A stretch of 63,564 bases of DNA from an uncultured SAR86 cluster bacterium (lineage in GTDB: Bacteria > Pseudomonadota > Gammaproteobacteria > Magnimaribacterales > D2472), in the NCBI GenBank assembly GCA_902517505.1, contig CABYCL010000005.1, forward strand, positions 1 to 63,564, in the 5' to 3' direction. Positions 26,015 through 37,668 of the stretch are shown in pieces. The position numbers were made by a program, and so were the translations under genes. Position 1 is the stretch's first letter, and every line of letters starts with the position of its first letter. The notes beneath the pieces are model-generated. The model was not told the DNA's origin, searched no databases, and saw only the letters and a list, made by a program, of their open reading frames with translations.

Positions 26015-29000
26015 TTAGAATTTATATTCAAAACCAATTTTAACTTGCCATAGCGACGCATTAGGTACAATCTCAGACTCAGGTGTTGTTAATAACCTTG
26101 TGTAGTTATATCTGCCCTCGTCATCTATGTCCATACGAACAGCTCTTTGTGTTCTAGGAAAGCCAGCTTCTTTAAAAATACCATTATCAGAATTAAGAAG
26201 GTTTGTAAGATTTTTTATTGTTGCGTATATTTCAAATCTATCTCCTTCTCTAAATGATGGAACTTCTTGGACAATCTTCATATCAATTTTGCTAAACCAG
26301 TCACTATACTGGCCATTTCTTTTGGTTATAGCTCCTCTTTCTAATCCTCTTGAGTCGGCCCAAGCAAAAAAAGCATCTACGTCAAATCCGCTAGCAAAAG
26401 TAACATTAGGATCATTTGGTCCAGTTGGTACATATAAAAGATAGTTATCAATCCATGCAGGTGTTCCGCCCCATGGACTACCATCAATAACATATGAATA
26501 TGCTCTTCCTTTGTTATGATTCCAATAAAAAGAAATTCTTGTATCAAGTCCTGCAAATACTGTTGGTGACCATCTTAATGTACCCGTAAATCTTTCAGGA
26601 ATATTATAATTTGATATAGCAAGGCCTGGATCATTCTTATCTGACGTAGCTATACCTACATAATTACTATATGCAACTGAAGATGTCATAGGCATAACAT
26701 CTTTTGTTTCAATGTTTGCATATCCTAAAGCTAAAAATAGATTTTGATCTTCAAAATAATTGCTTAAGGATATAGACCAAGATTCACTTTCACCTTCATC
26801 GTTTGCATTTCCTAATTCAAAGTCAAATGGCCCAAAACATGAAAAACCTCTGGCACCGTTTGAGCAATTATAATAAGGAACTCCAGCAAAATCATATTCA
26901 CCTGTTCTTGAAACAGCTATATCTCTCACGACTGCAGCGTCCTCACTCTTGGCTGAAATATAATCAACATTAATTGCGGCCCCTTCTAATGGTCCAAAAT
27001 CAATATACTTAATAAGTCCAATTGCAAACTTATTAACGGTTGGAACCTCAAAATCTTGTGCAATACTATTTGTATCTGAATCTGCTGATCCACTTTGAAC
27101 AGAAGCAACTAAACTACATGGAACTCCATATCCAGGACCTTCTGAAGTTGGGGATCCTGTTCTTCCATCACACATAGGATCAGTAAAAGCTGATATACCT
27201 CTCGTATTTAATTGGATGTTTGTAACGCCATCATTGGACCATATATTTGAATACCAAACATTTGGATTACCACCAGAAAAAGATCCATATCCGCCATAGA
27301 TTTCAGTACTATCATCAAGATTGTATGAAAAAGATATTCTAGGCATAAGGACGTCAAGACCATCATAAGTTCCATTATTTGGAAATCCATATGCATCTAC
27401 AAAACTTTGATTTAATGCGGGCTGACCAGAAACGCCATACTCCTCATATCTAAGACCAAAGGTAACTTCAAGCATATCAGAGAATTGATATTCGCTTTGG
27501 ACAAAAAAAGTTGTTACATCATAGGTCCATGAGGCACCAGCATCAGCTGGGTCTAGAGTATTTGCATTTCCATAATAAACTCTTGCATTACCAGCAATAA
27601 AATCTTCAATGCTATTGAAATCCCATTCGCCTCCAAGTGAATGTTGAACAAACATGTTAAACATGTCTTGTTCTTCATATTCAAAACCAAAAGTAATTAA
27701 TTGATTATCTAGTTGATAATCACCAATAAATGCAACAGTTAAATTTTCATAATATAATTTATTTGCTTGTCTTGAGTCATCCGTACCACCAAGATAGACA
27801 GTTCCATCTCTTCCAGTTTCAGGATTAAACACATCTATTTGAAAATCACCAAAGGGACCTCCTTGTCCTATCTGAGAATTATCAAGTTCACGGTAACCTA
27901 TCCTTAATTCAGTATTTAGATCTCCAAAAGTTGAATATAATTTAAACATATGAGCAGTTAACTCATTGCCTTTAGTATAAAAATGCTTATCAAACTCAAA
28001 CTCAGATGAAGATGCATCAGAAGCAGAATTTCTAAATCCATCACTATAGTTGAAGGTATAAACTGCTCTTGTGGTTTCGTTAATATAATAATCGAGCTTA
28101 ACTAAAAATTTGTCAGATTTACTATCCAATGCTGAAGCTAGTCCACCTGGATCAAACCCATATAAATTTATGGATGTTGCAACAATTTGATCATACATAT
28201 CTTTTGTTAAAAACTGTTGTTCAACAGGCAATCCAGAACCTATATAACCAAAGTCATTAGTATCCTGATCATCATACCTTTCATATGAAGCAAAAAAGTA
28301 AAGCTTATCTTGAATAACTGGGCCACCTAGAGTAAATCCATATTTAGCCTCATCATAAGGAACCAAAGTAACTGGCTCACCCTCTAATTCATCACCTTGC
28401 AGAGAATCGTTAGCAATTTCATAGAAAAAGTTTCCTTTAAAATTATTAGATCCAGATTTTGTAACTGCATTTACAACACATGATGAAAAACCACCATAAG
28501 TAACATCAAACGGTGCGAATTCGGCAGAAACTTGTTGTATGGCATCATAAGAGAAAGGCATTCTTTCTGAGGGATATCCGTTATTATTTAGACCAAATCC
28601 ATCATTTAGGGCAATACCATCAACGGTTAAACTATTGAATCTAGGGCTTTGGCCATTACATTGGAGACCTTTCTCATAACCATCATCAATGTACAATCTT
28701 GGGTGGGTTTGTAGAAGCTCTTTAATGTCTCTATCATATGCAGCAGCACCAGCTAACTCATCTTGACCAAAAGTGACTGATGGTCCTGTTGCAACAACAA
28801 CTTTAGACAATTTTTCAGCAGTAACAATAACTTCATCAACATCACTTATAGATACTAATGAAAGAACAACATTGGAAGTTTTTCCTAAATCAAGAAAAAC
28901 ACCATTAATTGAAGATTGACCAGCCGGTGATGATGCTGATATTGTGTAAGGTCCTCCAACTTGAAGATTTAAAAGTGCAAATTGTCCATCTTCATCAGAA

Positions 29001-29176
29001 TTAACAGATCTACTATTACCAGTGGGAGTATATGTGACAACAACAGATGCGCCTGAAACTGAAGATCCCGAGGAATCTAAAACTTTACCCTTGATTGTGG
29101 ATGTTGTATTGGCAGCTAGTGCAGTTGATATAATAAAAAGTGAAAATATAGTTAAACTTCGAAAAAATTTATTCAT
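26015..29176 (-). CDS. Oar-like TonB-dependent receptor with carboxypeptidase-regulatory domain
   Basis: 1053 residues. Signal peptide (to about residue 21), a carboxypeptidase-regulatory-like beta-sandwich (about 24-108; GKVLDSSGSSVSGASVVV and DEDGQFALLNL), TonB-box-like VDEVIVTAEK (about 113-122), plug with RFNSLTVDGIALNDGFG and NAVTKSGSNNFKG, then a large barrel with FTLGGPVIQDKLYFFASYER. It ends in Phe (FEYKF). This architecture is that of the Oar/OmpA-related group, larger than the other two receptors here and not their close paralogue. Ligand unknown; Oar relatives handle peptides or large ligands. The leader has TAGGGG before the ATG. It follows serS on the same strand. Confidence 0.9.
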   Translation of the reverse strand: MNKFFRSLTIFSLFIISTALAANTTSTIKGKVLDSSGSSVSGASVVVTYTPTGNSRSVNSDEDGQFALLNLQVGGPYTISASSPAGQSSINGVFLDLGKTSNVVLSLVSISDVDEVIVTAEKLSKVVVATGPSVTFGQDELAGAAAYDRDIKELLQTHPRLYIDDGYEKGLQCNGQSPRFNSLTVDGIALNDGFGLNNNGYPSERMPFSYDAIQQVSAEFAPFDVTYGGFSSCVVNAVTKSGSNNFKGNFFYEIANDSLQGDELEGEPVTLVPYDEAKYGFTLGGPVIQDKLYFFASYERYDDQDTNDFGYIGSGLPVEQQFLTKDMYDQIVATSINLYGFDPGGLASALDSKSDKFLVKLDYYINETTRAVYTFNYSDGFRNSASDASSSEFEFDKHFYTKGNELTAHMFKLYSTFGDLNTELRIGYRELDNSQIGQGGPFGDFQIDVFNPETGRDGTVYLGGTDDSRQANKLYYENLTVAFIGDYQLDNQLITFGFEYEEQDMFNMFVQHSLGGEWDFNSIEDFIAGNARVYYGNANTLDPADAGASWTYDVTTFFVQSEYQFSDMLEVTFGLRYEEYGVSGQPALNQSFVDAYGFPNNGTYDGLDVLMPRISFSYNLDDSTEIYGGYGSFSGGNPNVWYSNIWSNDGVTNIQLNTRGISAFTDPMCDGRTGSPTSEGPGYGVPCSLVASVQSGSADSDTNSIAQDFEVPTVNKFAIGLIKYIDFGPLEGAAINVDYISAKSEDAAVVRDIAVSRTGEYDFAGVPYYNCSNGARGFSCFGPFDFELGNANDEGESESWSISLSNYFEDQNLFLALGYANIETKDVMPMTSSVAYSNYVGIATSDKNDPGLAISNYNIPERFTGTLRWSPTVFAGLDTRISFYWNHNKGRAYSYVIDGSPWGGTPAWIDNYLLYVPTGPNDPNVTFASGFDVDAFFAWADSRGLERGAITKRNGQYSDWFSKIDMKIVQEVPSFREGDRFEIYATIKNLTNLLNSDNGIFKEAGFPRTQRAVRMDIDDEGRYNYTRLLTTPESEIVPNASLWQVKIGFEYKF

Positions 29177-29281
29177 AAAGGCCCCTATGACTTAAAAAAA
29201 TAATAATGTTAATAATATATATAAAAAATTCCTTCAGGACTATTACAATTTTGAAAATTTTTAGTGAATTTTTTTCTGGAA

Positions 29282-30529
29282 TTATTTTAATTTAACTTTT
29301 TTTGAACCGAAATACGAGACTAGACATTCTGGAAGATCGATTTCATCATTACCGTTAAACCTATTTTCCAATAATGCAATCAAAGTTCTGCCTACTGCCA
29401 AACCAGAACCATTGATGGTGTGGGCAAAAGTATTCCCTTTTTTATCTTTAAATTTTATATTCGATCTTCTTGCTTGAAAATCTGAAAAGTTTGAGCAAGA
29501 AGAAATTTCTCTATACTTATTTTGACTTGGCATCCAAACTTCAATATCAAAAGTCTTTGCAGACGAGAACCCTAAATCACCAGTGCATAGTTCAATAACT
29601 TGATATGGTAATTCAAGCTTGTCGAGAATTTGACATGCATTTTTTAATAAATCGTTAAGGCAATCCATAGAATTGGTGGGATGAGTAATTTGTACCAGTT
29701 CAATTTTTTCAAATTGATGCTGTCTTATTAGTCCTCTAGTATCTTTGCCGTAGCTTCCTGCTTCAGATCTAAAACATGAGGTGTGAGCAGTTACTTTAAT
29801 AGGTAACTCTATATCATCTAGAATTTTATCTCTAAACATATTTGTAAGTTGAACTTCAGCTGTGGGACTTAAATATAATCTATCAGATACTTTGAATTGA
29901 TCTTCTTCAAATTTTGGTAATTGTCCTGTACCTATTAAAGATTCCTTATTAACTATATAAGGGAGATAAAATTCCTGATAGCCATTATTTGATGCTTCAT
30001 CTAGCATAAATGTAATTAATGCCCTTTGTAATTTTGCTATATCTCCTTTTAGGACAGCAAATCGAGATCCGGCTAATTTTGCTGCAAGATCAGTATCAAT
30101 ATGAGTAGTTATTTCAAGATGATCTAAAGTATTCTTTGATTTAATTTCTCCATACTTTTTAATAACTACATTGTCATCTTCATTCTTGCCTTCTGGTACT
30201 GATTCATCAGGAACATTTGGAATGTCTAGCATTAAACTATTGACTTCATCTAATATATTTTGAAGTTCAACGTCTTTAGTCTCTAGGTCATGATTGTTTT
30301 TATCGATTACACTTTTTAAATCAGATGTATCTTTACCAGAAGCTTTCAATTTTCCAAAGTCGCTTGAAAGTGTCTTTCTTTCAGCCTGAAGACTTTCTAC
30401 ATCTATTTGTAATTCCTTCCTTTTTTTATCTAAAGATTTAAAAGATGATTTATCTATTTTATAACCACGTTTACTTAATGAAGATTCAATTCCTTCTAAA
30501 TTATCTCTTAGTTTTTTTATGTCTATCAT
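29282..30529 (-). CDS. serS: Seryl-tRNA synthetase
   Basis: 415 residues. N-terminal coiled-coil arm (about 25-105) that grips the tRNASer long variable arm, then the class II core: motif 2 FRSEAGSYGKDTRGLIRQHQFEK and motif 3 NGSGLAVGRTLIALLEN, with the serine-binding EISSCSNFSDFQARR. It charges tRNASer with serine. Its start overlaps the crcB stop by one base; the order ftsK-lolA-crcB-serS resembles Pseudomonas, though rarA is absent. Confidence 0.97.
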   Translation of the reverse strand: MIDIKKLRDNLEGIESSLSKRGYKIDKSSFKSLDKKRKELQIDVESLQAERKTLSSDFGKLKASGKDTSDLKSVIDKNNHDLETKDVELQNILDEVNSLMLDIPNVPDESVPEGKNEDDNVVIKKYGEIKSKNTLDHLEITTHIDTDLAAKLAGSRFAVLKGDIAKLQRALITFMLDEASNNGYQEFYLPYIVNKESLIGTGQLPKFEEDQFKVSDRLYLSPTAEVQLTNMFRDKILDDIELPIKVTAHTSCFRSEAGSYGKDTRGLIRQHQFEKIELVQITHPTNSMDCLNDLLKNACQILDKLELPYQVIELCTGDLGFSSAKTFDIEVWMPSQNKYREISSCSNFSDFQARRSNIKFKDKKGNTFAHTINGSGLAVGRTLIALLENRFNGNDEIDLPECLVSYFGSKKVKLK

Positions 30530-30888
30530 TATTTCGCTATCAATACTCCTAAATATGTTGCAAATAAAGTAAGCGTTATCGTGATTATTATATATGAAAG
30601 AGCTGAAATAAAATTTGTATTAGCCATCAATATTGTTTGGTAAGTTAATGCTGACATAGTTGTAAAAGAGCCTAAAAAGCCGATCACAAAAAAATAATAT
30701 GAAGTATCTTTACTTGGTAATGTAATACCAAGTATCAGTCCTATCAAAAAACATCCCATTACATTAATAAACAAGGTACCAATAGGAGAAGACAAAGATA
30801 AATAATTTTCAAATATTTCATTTATTCCAAACCTTGAGATAGCTCCAAGAGCTCCTCCAAAACCAACATATAAAATATTTATCAACAT
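30529..30888 (-). CDS. crcB: Fluoride channel FluC/CrcB
   Basis: 119 residues, four transmembrane helices. Family motifs: GGALGAISRFGI (about 10-21), GTLFINVMGCFLIGLILG (about 37-54, with the pore-lining Asn) and GFLGSFTTMSALTYQT (about 70-85, the Phe-box and central Thr region). Dual-topology channel that lets fluoride out of the cell. No fluoride riboswitch would be expected in mid-operon, and none is visible. Single-base overlaps with lolA and serS indicate tight coupling. Confidence 0.93.
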   Translation of the reverse strand: MLINILYVGFGGALGAISRFGINEIFENYLSLSSPIGTLFINVMGCFLIGLILGITLPSKDTSYYFFVIGFLGSFTTMSALTYQTILMANTNFISALSYIIITITLTLFATYLGVLIAK

Positions 30889-31379
30889 TATTTTTTAAAA
30901 AACTTTATTAAATTTTCAATGCCCATATTATCTTTGTATTTTATTTGAAGTGTGTTTTTATCTATAAATTTAAAATAATAAGAGCTTTCATTATCAACTA
31001 TTTTAAAATCTGAATTTTTAAGGTTTTCAATATTTAATTTTTCTTCAGAAAAGCCTTTATATATAAATTCTAAAATATTGTTATTAATGTCTTCTTTATC
31101 AATTATCCTAACTTGATCGAATTCTAAGTCATGAATTTTAATGCCTTGATTGTCTATTGAATATGTTTCCTTAAAAGGTTCATATACTTCAATCTTTATA
31201 GAATTATCTTTATCTCTATAGATATTTCCTGAAGAGGTATCAAAGTTATTGTTAATTGTGTTTAGACTTGTTTGAATAAAAGAGAGGTCATTTTTAAAAA
31301 AAATATTAAGAGACTCCGCAGAATTGGATGAAATTGTCACATTAAAAACTAAAAGTAAATTAATAAATATTAATTTCAA
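30888..31379 (-). CDS. lolA: Outer-membrane lipoprotein carrier LolA
   Basis: 163 residues, divergent and a little short (E. coli mature about 182). A signal peptide is at 1-20. The family pattern is visible in the succession of strands, including SGNIYRDKDNSIKIEVYEP followed by a Y-S-I-D-N-Q-G segment, which matches the LolA G.F...RP..fRW.Y..P..q..v.DG.. layout. It ferries lipoproteins across the periplasm to the outer membrane. Identification rests mainly on its position directly after ftsK, one base apart, as in most gammaproteobacteria. Confidence 0.8.
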   Translation of the reverse strand: MKLIFINLLLVFNVTISSNSAESLNIFFKNDLSFIQTSLNTINNNFDTSSGNIYRDKDNSIKIEVYEPFKETYSIDNQGIKIHDLEFDQVRIIDKEDINNNILEFIYKGFSEEKLNIENLKNSDFKIVDNESSYYFKFIDKNTLQIKYKDNMGIENLIKFFKK

Positions 31380-31380
31380 T

Positions 31381-33681
31381 TTAATCTCTTTTAGGAACTA
31401 AAACTTCTCTTGATCCATTTGAGCTCATTTCAGAGACAAGTCCTGCCTCTTCCATCGTTTCAATTAGTCGAGCTGCCCTGTTATATCCTATTCTTAGTTT
31501 TCGTTGTACAGCAGATATTGAAGCTCTTCTTGATTCAATAACAAAATTTACCGCTTCATCATATAACTCATCCTGTTCATCAGATGATCCTGTGTCTACT
31601 CCAGTCCAGCCAGGGATAGGACCAGTATCTTGAGTCGCTGAAATAATTTCTTCGACATAGTTTGGCTCTGCTCTTGATTTCCAATCATTTACAACTCTAT
31701 GCACTTCATCATCACCCACAAATGCACCATGAACTCTAACTGGAACCCCAACACCTGGAGGAAGATACAACATGTCGCCATATCCTAAAAGCTGCTCTGC
31801 CCCGCCTTGGTCAAGAATAGTTCTAGAATCAATTTTTGTAGAAACTTGAAAACCTATTCGAGTGGGTATATTTGCTTTTATTAAACCAGTAATAACATCA
31901 ACTGAAGGCCTTTGAGTTGCTAAAATAAGATGTATTCCAGCTGCTCTTGCTTTCTGTGCGATTCTCGCAATTAGATGCTCAACCTTCTTTCCAACCAACA
32001 TCATCATGTCAGCAAATTCGTCAACAACAACTACTATAGATGGAAGAGCTTCTAAATATTCTTCTTCATCTTCTTTTAAAGGATTTAATATTTGTTTTCC
32101 ATTTTTTTCTGCTTCTTGTATTTTTTTATTAAATCCAGCTAAATTTCTAACTCCCATCATAGACATTAATTTATATCTTCTATCCATTTCAGCAACACAC
32201 CACCTTAAGCCATTTGATGCATCAGTCATGTCTGTAATAACTGGCGTCAATAAATGAGGAATTCCATCATAAACTGCTAATTCAAGCATTTTTGGATCAA
32301 CCAAGATTAATCTCACTTCTTCAGGATCAGATTTAAATAATAAACTCAGTAACATTGCATTTAAACCAACTGATTTACCCGACCCAGTTGTACCAGCAAC
32401 AAGTAAATGTGGCATTTTTGATAAATCAACTACTACTGGATTACCTGAAATGTCTTGGCCAAGTGCAAGGCTTAGATTTGAAGGCGAGGATTTAAATGCT
32501 TTAGAAGAGAGTATCTCTGTTAATCTCACCATTTTTCTGTTGTTGTTTGGAATCTCAATCCCAACAAATGATTTTCCTTCAATAACCTCAACAACCCTAA
32601 CACTACTTACAGAAAGAGATCTTGCGATATCTTGGGCAATATTAGTTATTTTGCTTGCTTTAGTTCCTGGTGCTGGTTGAATTTCAAAACGTGTAACAAC
32701 TGGACCAGGAAGAACTGATTCAACAGTTGCTTCAATTCCAAATTCTTCTAATTTATTTTCTAATAATTCAGCAATTTGATTTAACTCTGATTCAGACAGA
32801 GAGCTTCCATCATCAAGCGCTCTATCTAACAATTGAGTACTTGGCATCACTGTTTTTTCTTTTTTTTCAGAATAGCTTTCTTCTATTTTTTCTTTTGGTA
32901 CCTCTTTAAGTGGGCTTTCATTTTTAATAGGCAAATCGGCTTGCTTTAAATCGTTTTTATTTTGGTCAATAGGTTTTTCTTTAATTTGAGGTTCGTTTGA
33001 TATTTTTGGTGAAGAGGTTTCTTTTATTTTTTTATCAGAATTAATTTGAAGAGTCGTTACAATTTTTCTAACCTTTTTAAAAAATAGGAATGTAGTATCA
33101 AATAAATTTTTTGATACTTTAGATATTAAATTGAAAATATATTTTCCTATAACTATTAATATCTTTCCAAGCTGATCAACTGTCTTCATCCATGAAAAAT
33201 TAAATGATAAAGAGGCAGCGGGTATTAACAATATTGTTAAAAAAATTAATGCTCCCATATTTCCAATTATTGAGGATAAAGAAACTAAAACCTGAAGACC
33301 TAGAATGCCTCCAAAATTATTTTGAAAATAAAATTCACCTATTGAACAAATACATGTTAAGAGAAAAATAGAACTGGCTGCTCTAACTAGAACTTTGTTT
33401 TTAGAGTTATAAGGATCCTCATAAAATAAAATTTGAACTGCCCATACGCAACCAATCAAGAGAATTAGATATGATCCATAACCAATAATTGTATATAAAA
33501 AATCTGAAATGGATGCGCCTAAAGGCCCTCCAAGATTATTTATAACCATAGAAGAGTTTTTATTAAAAAATCCAGAATCTGAAACGTCATAAGACACAAG
33601 CGATATAAAAATATATAAAGAAAATGCTATTAAGAAAAAACTAAAAAAATTTAGAAAAGTATTTTTTATATATGGAGGCAT
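31381..33681 (-). CDS. ftsK: DNA translocase FtsK
   Basis: 766 residues. Four N-terminal transmembrane helices (about 10-165), a charged linker (about 210-285, much shorter than in E. coli), the alpha/beta motor with Walker A GTTGSGKS (430-437) and Walker [25 protein letters not shown], and a C-terminal winged-helix gamma domain (about 700-766; [19 protein letters not shown]) that recognises KOPS. It pumps chromosome ends to dif at the division septum. It diverges from trxB; lrp, found between them in E. coli, is missing. Confidence 0.97.
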   Translation of the reverse strand: MPPYIKNTFLNFFSFFLIAFSLYIFISLVSYDVSDSGFFNKNSSMVINNLGGPLGASISDFLYTIIGYGSYLILLIGCVWAVQILFYEDPYNSKNKVLVRAASSIFLLTCICSIGEFYFQNNFGGILGLQVLVSLSSIIGNMGALIFLTILLIPAASLSFNFSWMKTVDQLGKILIVIGKYIFNLISKVSKNLFDTTFLFFKKVRKIVTTLQINSDKKIKETSSPKISNEPQIKEKPIDQNKNDLKQADLPIKNESPLKEVPKEKIEESYSEKKEKTVMPSTQLLDRALDDGSSLSESELNQIAELLENKLEEFGIEATVESVLPGPVVTRFEIQPAPGTKASKITNIAQDIARSLSVSSVRVVEVIEGKSFVGIEIPNNNRKMVRLTEILSSKAFKSSPSNLSLALGQDISGNPVVVDLSKMPHLLVAGTTGSGKSVGLNAMLLSLLFKSDPEEVRLILVDPKMLELAVYDGIPHLLTPVITDMTDASNGLRWCVAEMDRRYKLMSMMGVRNLAGFNKKIQEAEKNGKQILNPLKEDEEEYLEALPSIVVVVDEFADMMMLVGKKVEHLIARIAQKARAAGIHLILATQRPSVDVITGLIKANIPTRIGFQVSTKIDSRTILDQGGAEQLLGYGDMLYLPPGVGVPVRVHGAFVGDDEVHRVVNDWKSRAEPNYVEEIISATQDTGPIPGWTGVDTGSSDEQDELYDEAVNFVIESRRASISAVQRKLRIGYNRAARLIETMEEAGLVSEMSSNGSREVLVPKRD

Positions 33682-33720
33682 TTGATTGATAATTTTAATT
33701 ACAGTTAATTATAGGCATAA

Positions 33721-34701
<981 letters not shown>

Positions 34702-34702
34702 C

Positions 34703-35686
34703 ATGAAATATAAAGCATATTTAATTGAAGAAAATGATGGTAAATTTTCAGGCTCTATAAAAGAATTAGATATTCCTTCATTGGATGATGGAAGAGTACT
34801 CATTAAAGTTAAATATTCATCATTAAATTATAAAGATGCTTTAGCTGCATCTGGGGCAAAAGGAGTGGTAAGGTCATATCCCTTTGTTCCTGGGGTTGAT
34901 GTTGCTGGTGAAATTATTGAATCTTCATCTGAAAATTTTTCTGCTGGCGATAATGTAATAGCCACAGGTTATAAAATGGGAATGGCTGAATTTGGAGGTT
35001 TTGGTGAAATAGTTCATTTACCTGAAGAATGGATTGTTAAATCACCAAAAAATTTTTCAAGTTTTGAAGCAATGTGTTATGGAACAGCAGGTATAACTGC
35101 AGCAGAATGTGTAAAAAAGATTACTGATAAAAATGTTTCAAATAGCTTACCTGTTCTTGTCTCAGGATCAACTGGTGGAGTTGGATCGGTTGCAGTTGGT
35201 TTATTATCTAAACTTGGTTATGAAGTTCATGCTATTACAGGCAAACCTAATGAAAGTGATTTATTGAAAGAAATTGGAGCAACTGAAATTATTTCAAGAC
35301 ATGAATATATGTCTGAACCAACAAAACCACTTGATAAAGGTATTTATGCATCTGGTGTTGATACTGTTGGTGGAGATATATTAGCAAAAATGATTTCTAT
35401 GACCTCAAATCAGGGGGTTGTTTCATGTTGCGGTAATGTAGGTGGTGCTTCCTTTACTACATCTGTTTTTCCTTTTATCTTAAGAGGAGTTCAATTATCA
35501 GGAATTGATTCTGCTGAATCGCCCATAGAAATTAAAAAAGAATTATGGAATTTATTATCAAATTCGTGGGCGTTAGACCTTTCTAAACAAACAAAAACTG
35601 TTGGTATAGCTGATATAGGTTCAGAAATTGATAAAATTTTACAAGGCGGTCAAATTGGCAGAGTTGTTATAAAACATGGAGATTAA
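34703..35686 (+). CDS. acuI: Acryloyl-CoA reductase-like MDR oxidoreductase (AcuI/YhdH)
   Basis: 327 residues from the ATG at 34703; an earlier ATG in frame lies within trxB and adds an unrelated leader. Zinc-free medium-chain dehydrogenase: YSSLNYKDALA (typical of YhdH/AcuI), VPGVDVAGEI, the nucleotide loop VSGSTGGVGSVAVGLL, and VITGK-like AITGKPNESDLLKEIGATEII. AcuI reduces acryloyl-CoA to propionyl-CoA with NADPH and protects against acrylate from DMSP breakdown; the YhdH group is broader, so that role is likely but not certain. No other DMSP genes are nearby. A 43-residue gene follows at two bases. Confidence 0.8.
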   Translation: MKYKAYLIEENDGKFSGSIKELDIPSLDDGRVLIKVKYSSLNYKDALAASGAKGVVRSYPFVPGVDVAGEIIESSSENFSAGDNVIATGYKMGMAEFGGFGEIVHLPEEWIVKSPKNFSSFEAMCYGTAGITAAECVKKITDKNVSNSLPVLVSGSTGGVGSVAVGLLSKLGYEVHAITGKPNESDLLKEIGATEIISRHEYMSEPTKPLDKGIYASGVDTVGGDILAKMISMTSNQGVVSCCGNVGGASFTTSVFPFILRGVQLSGIDSAESPIEIKKELWNLLSNSWALDLSKQTKTVGIADIGSEIDKILQGGQIGRVVIKHGD

Positions 35687-35688
35687 TT

Positions 35689-35820
35689 ATGAAAGATGAT
35701 TACGAAGAATATTATGAATCAGAAGAAGAAAATCTTGATAGCAAAAGTGATGCAAGAGTAATACTATTTATGATCATTGTAGCTGTAATTGCTATGACTT
35801 ACTGGGTAGCTGTTCAGTAA
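35689..35820 (+). CDS. Small acidic one-helix membrane protein
   Basis: 43 residues, starting two bases after acuI. An acidic N-terminal half (DDYEEYYESEEENLDSKSD) is followed by a hydrophobic helix (about 23-41; RVILFMIIVAVIAMTYWVAV). The tail-anchor-like layout, tight linkage and exact fit to the convergent SDR gene (one base between stops) support a real gene. Function unknown. Confidence 0.55.
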   Translation: MKDDYEEYYESEEENLDSKSDARVILFMIIVAVIAMTYWVAVQ

Positions 35821-35821
35821 A

Positions 35822-36592
35822 TTATCTAGGTTTCATTCGCATTCCTGAATCAAGTCTTATCGTTTCTCCATTTAAATAAGTGTTCTCTACTATATGCACT
35901 GCTAAGTCTGCAAACTCGTGCGGTTTACCAAAACGATGCGGAAATTGAGTAGATTCAAGGAGAGGGTCTCTTACTTTATCAGGCGCAAGCTGCATTAGAG
36001 GAGTATCAAATATTCCAGGAGCAATCGTACAAACTCTAACCGCATGTCTAGCTAAATCTCTAGCAGCTGTTAACGTTAACCCAATAACACCAGCCTTTGA
36101 TGCGCTATAAGCTGATTGTCCAATTTGACCTTCAATACCTGCGATAGAAGCTGTATTGATGATTACACCCTTCTCACCTTTATCATCAGGTTCATTTTTA
36201 TCCATGAGCTCTGCAGCTATTCTCATTACGTTAAAGGTTCCTACAAGATTTAAGTTGATGATAAATTTAAAAGCGTCTAAAGGGTGAGGAGCTTCCTTTC
36301 CAAGGATTCTTCCAGGATATCCAGTTCCTGCGCAATTAACTGCTATATGAAGGCCTCCAAATTTTTTATTAATACTCTTTACAGCATTAACAACAGGATC
36401 TTCTTGCATAATGTCCGTTGAGATAAACATAACGTTATCTTCGCCGAGGTTATTAATTATTTCATTAGCTTTTTCTTCGTTTATGTCTAATATCACTACC
36501 TTTGCACCTTTTGAAACAAATGCCTCGACCGTAGCTTGACCTAAGCCTGATGCTCCACCTGTTATTAACGCTACTTTATCTTTAAGTTCCAT
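35822..36592 (-). CDS. SDR dehydrogenase, 3-hydroxyacyl-CoA dehydrogenase type II-like
   Basis: 256 residues. Classical short-chain dehydrogenase: cofactor loop TGGASGLGQA (11-20), Asp at the end of the next strand (ILDIN, NAD preference), NCAGTG, catalytic Ser in NTASIAGIEGQ, and YSASKAG with Tyr and Lys. The long loop after NCAG and the overall pattern (ARDLARHAVRVCTIAPGIFDTPL) match HSD17B10-like enzymes that oxidise 3-hydroxyacyl-CoA or 3-hydroxy-2-methylbutyryl-CoA in fatty-acid or isoleucine breakdown. AGGAGT precedes the ATG. A stand-alone gene. Confidence 0.85.
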   Translation of the reverse strand: MELKDKVALITGGASGLGQATVEAFVSKGAKVVILDINEEKANEIINNLGEDNVMFISTDIMQEDPVVNAVKSINKKFGGLHIAVNCAGTGYPGRILGKEAPHPLDAFKFIINLNLVGTFNVMRIAAELMDKNEPDDKGEKGVIINTASIAGIEGQIGQSAYSASKAGVIGLTLTAARDLARHAVRVCTIAPGIFDTPLMQLAPDKVRDPLLESTQFPHRFGKPHEFADLAVHIVENTYLNGETIRLDSGMRMKPR

Positions 36593-36656
36593 AAATACTC
36601 CTGTTAACTCATAAAAATTATAACTTCTTTTAAGAAAAAAATATGAATTTAATTAT

Positions 36657-36672
36657 TGGCACATCAATTGCA
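36657..36672 (+). promoter_or_regulatory. Sigma-54 promoter of torF-glnK-amt
   Basis: TGGCACATCAATTGCA matches the sigma-54 consensus TGGCAC-R-N4-TTGC-W at every defined position, with GG (36658-36659) and GC (36670-36671) ten bases apart. It lies 36 bases before the torF ATG, leaving room for the AAAGGAG ribosome-binding site. Together with glnK and amt downstream, this indicates nitrogen-limitation control through RpoN and NtrC, which are not in this window. Confidence 0.85.
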
Positions 36673-36707
36673 TATATAACTATGTAAGTATTTTAAAGGA
36701 GATATAA

Positions 36708-37654
<947 letters not shown>

Positions 37655-37668
37655 ATTAAGGAGATATT

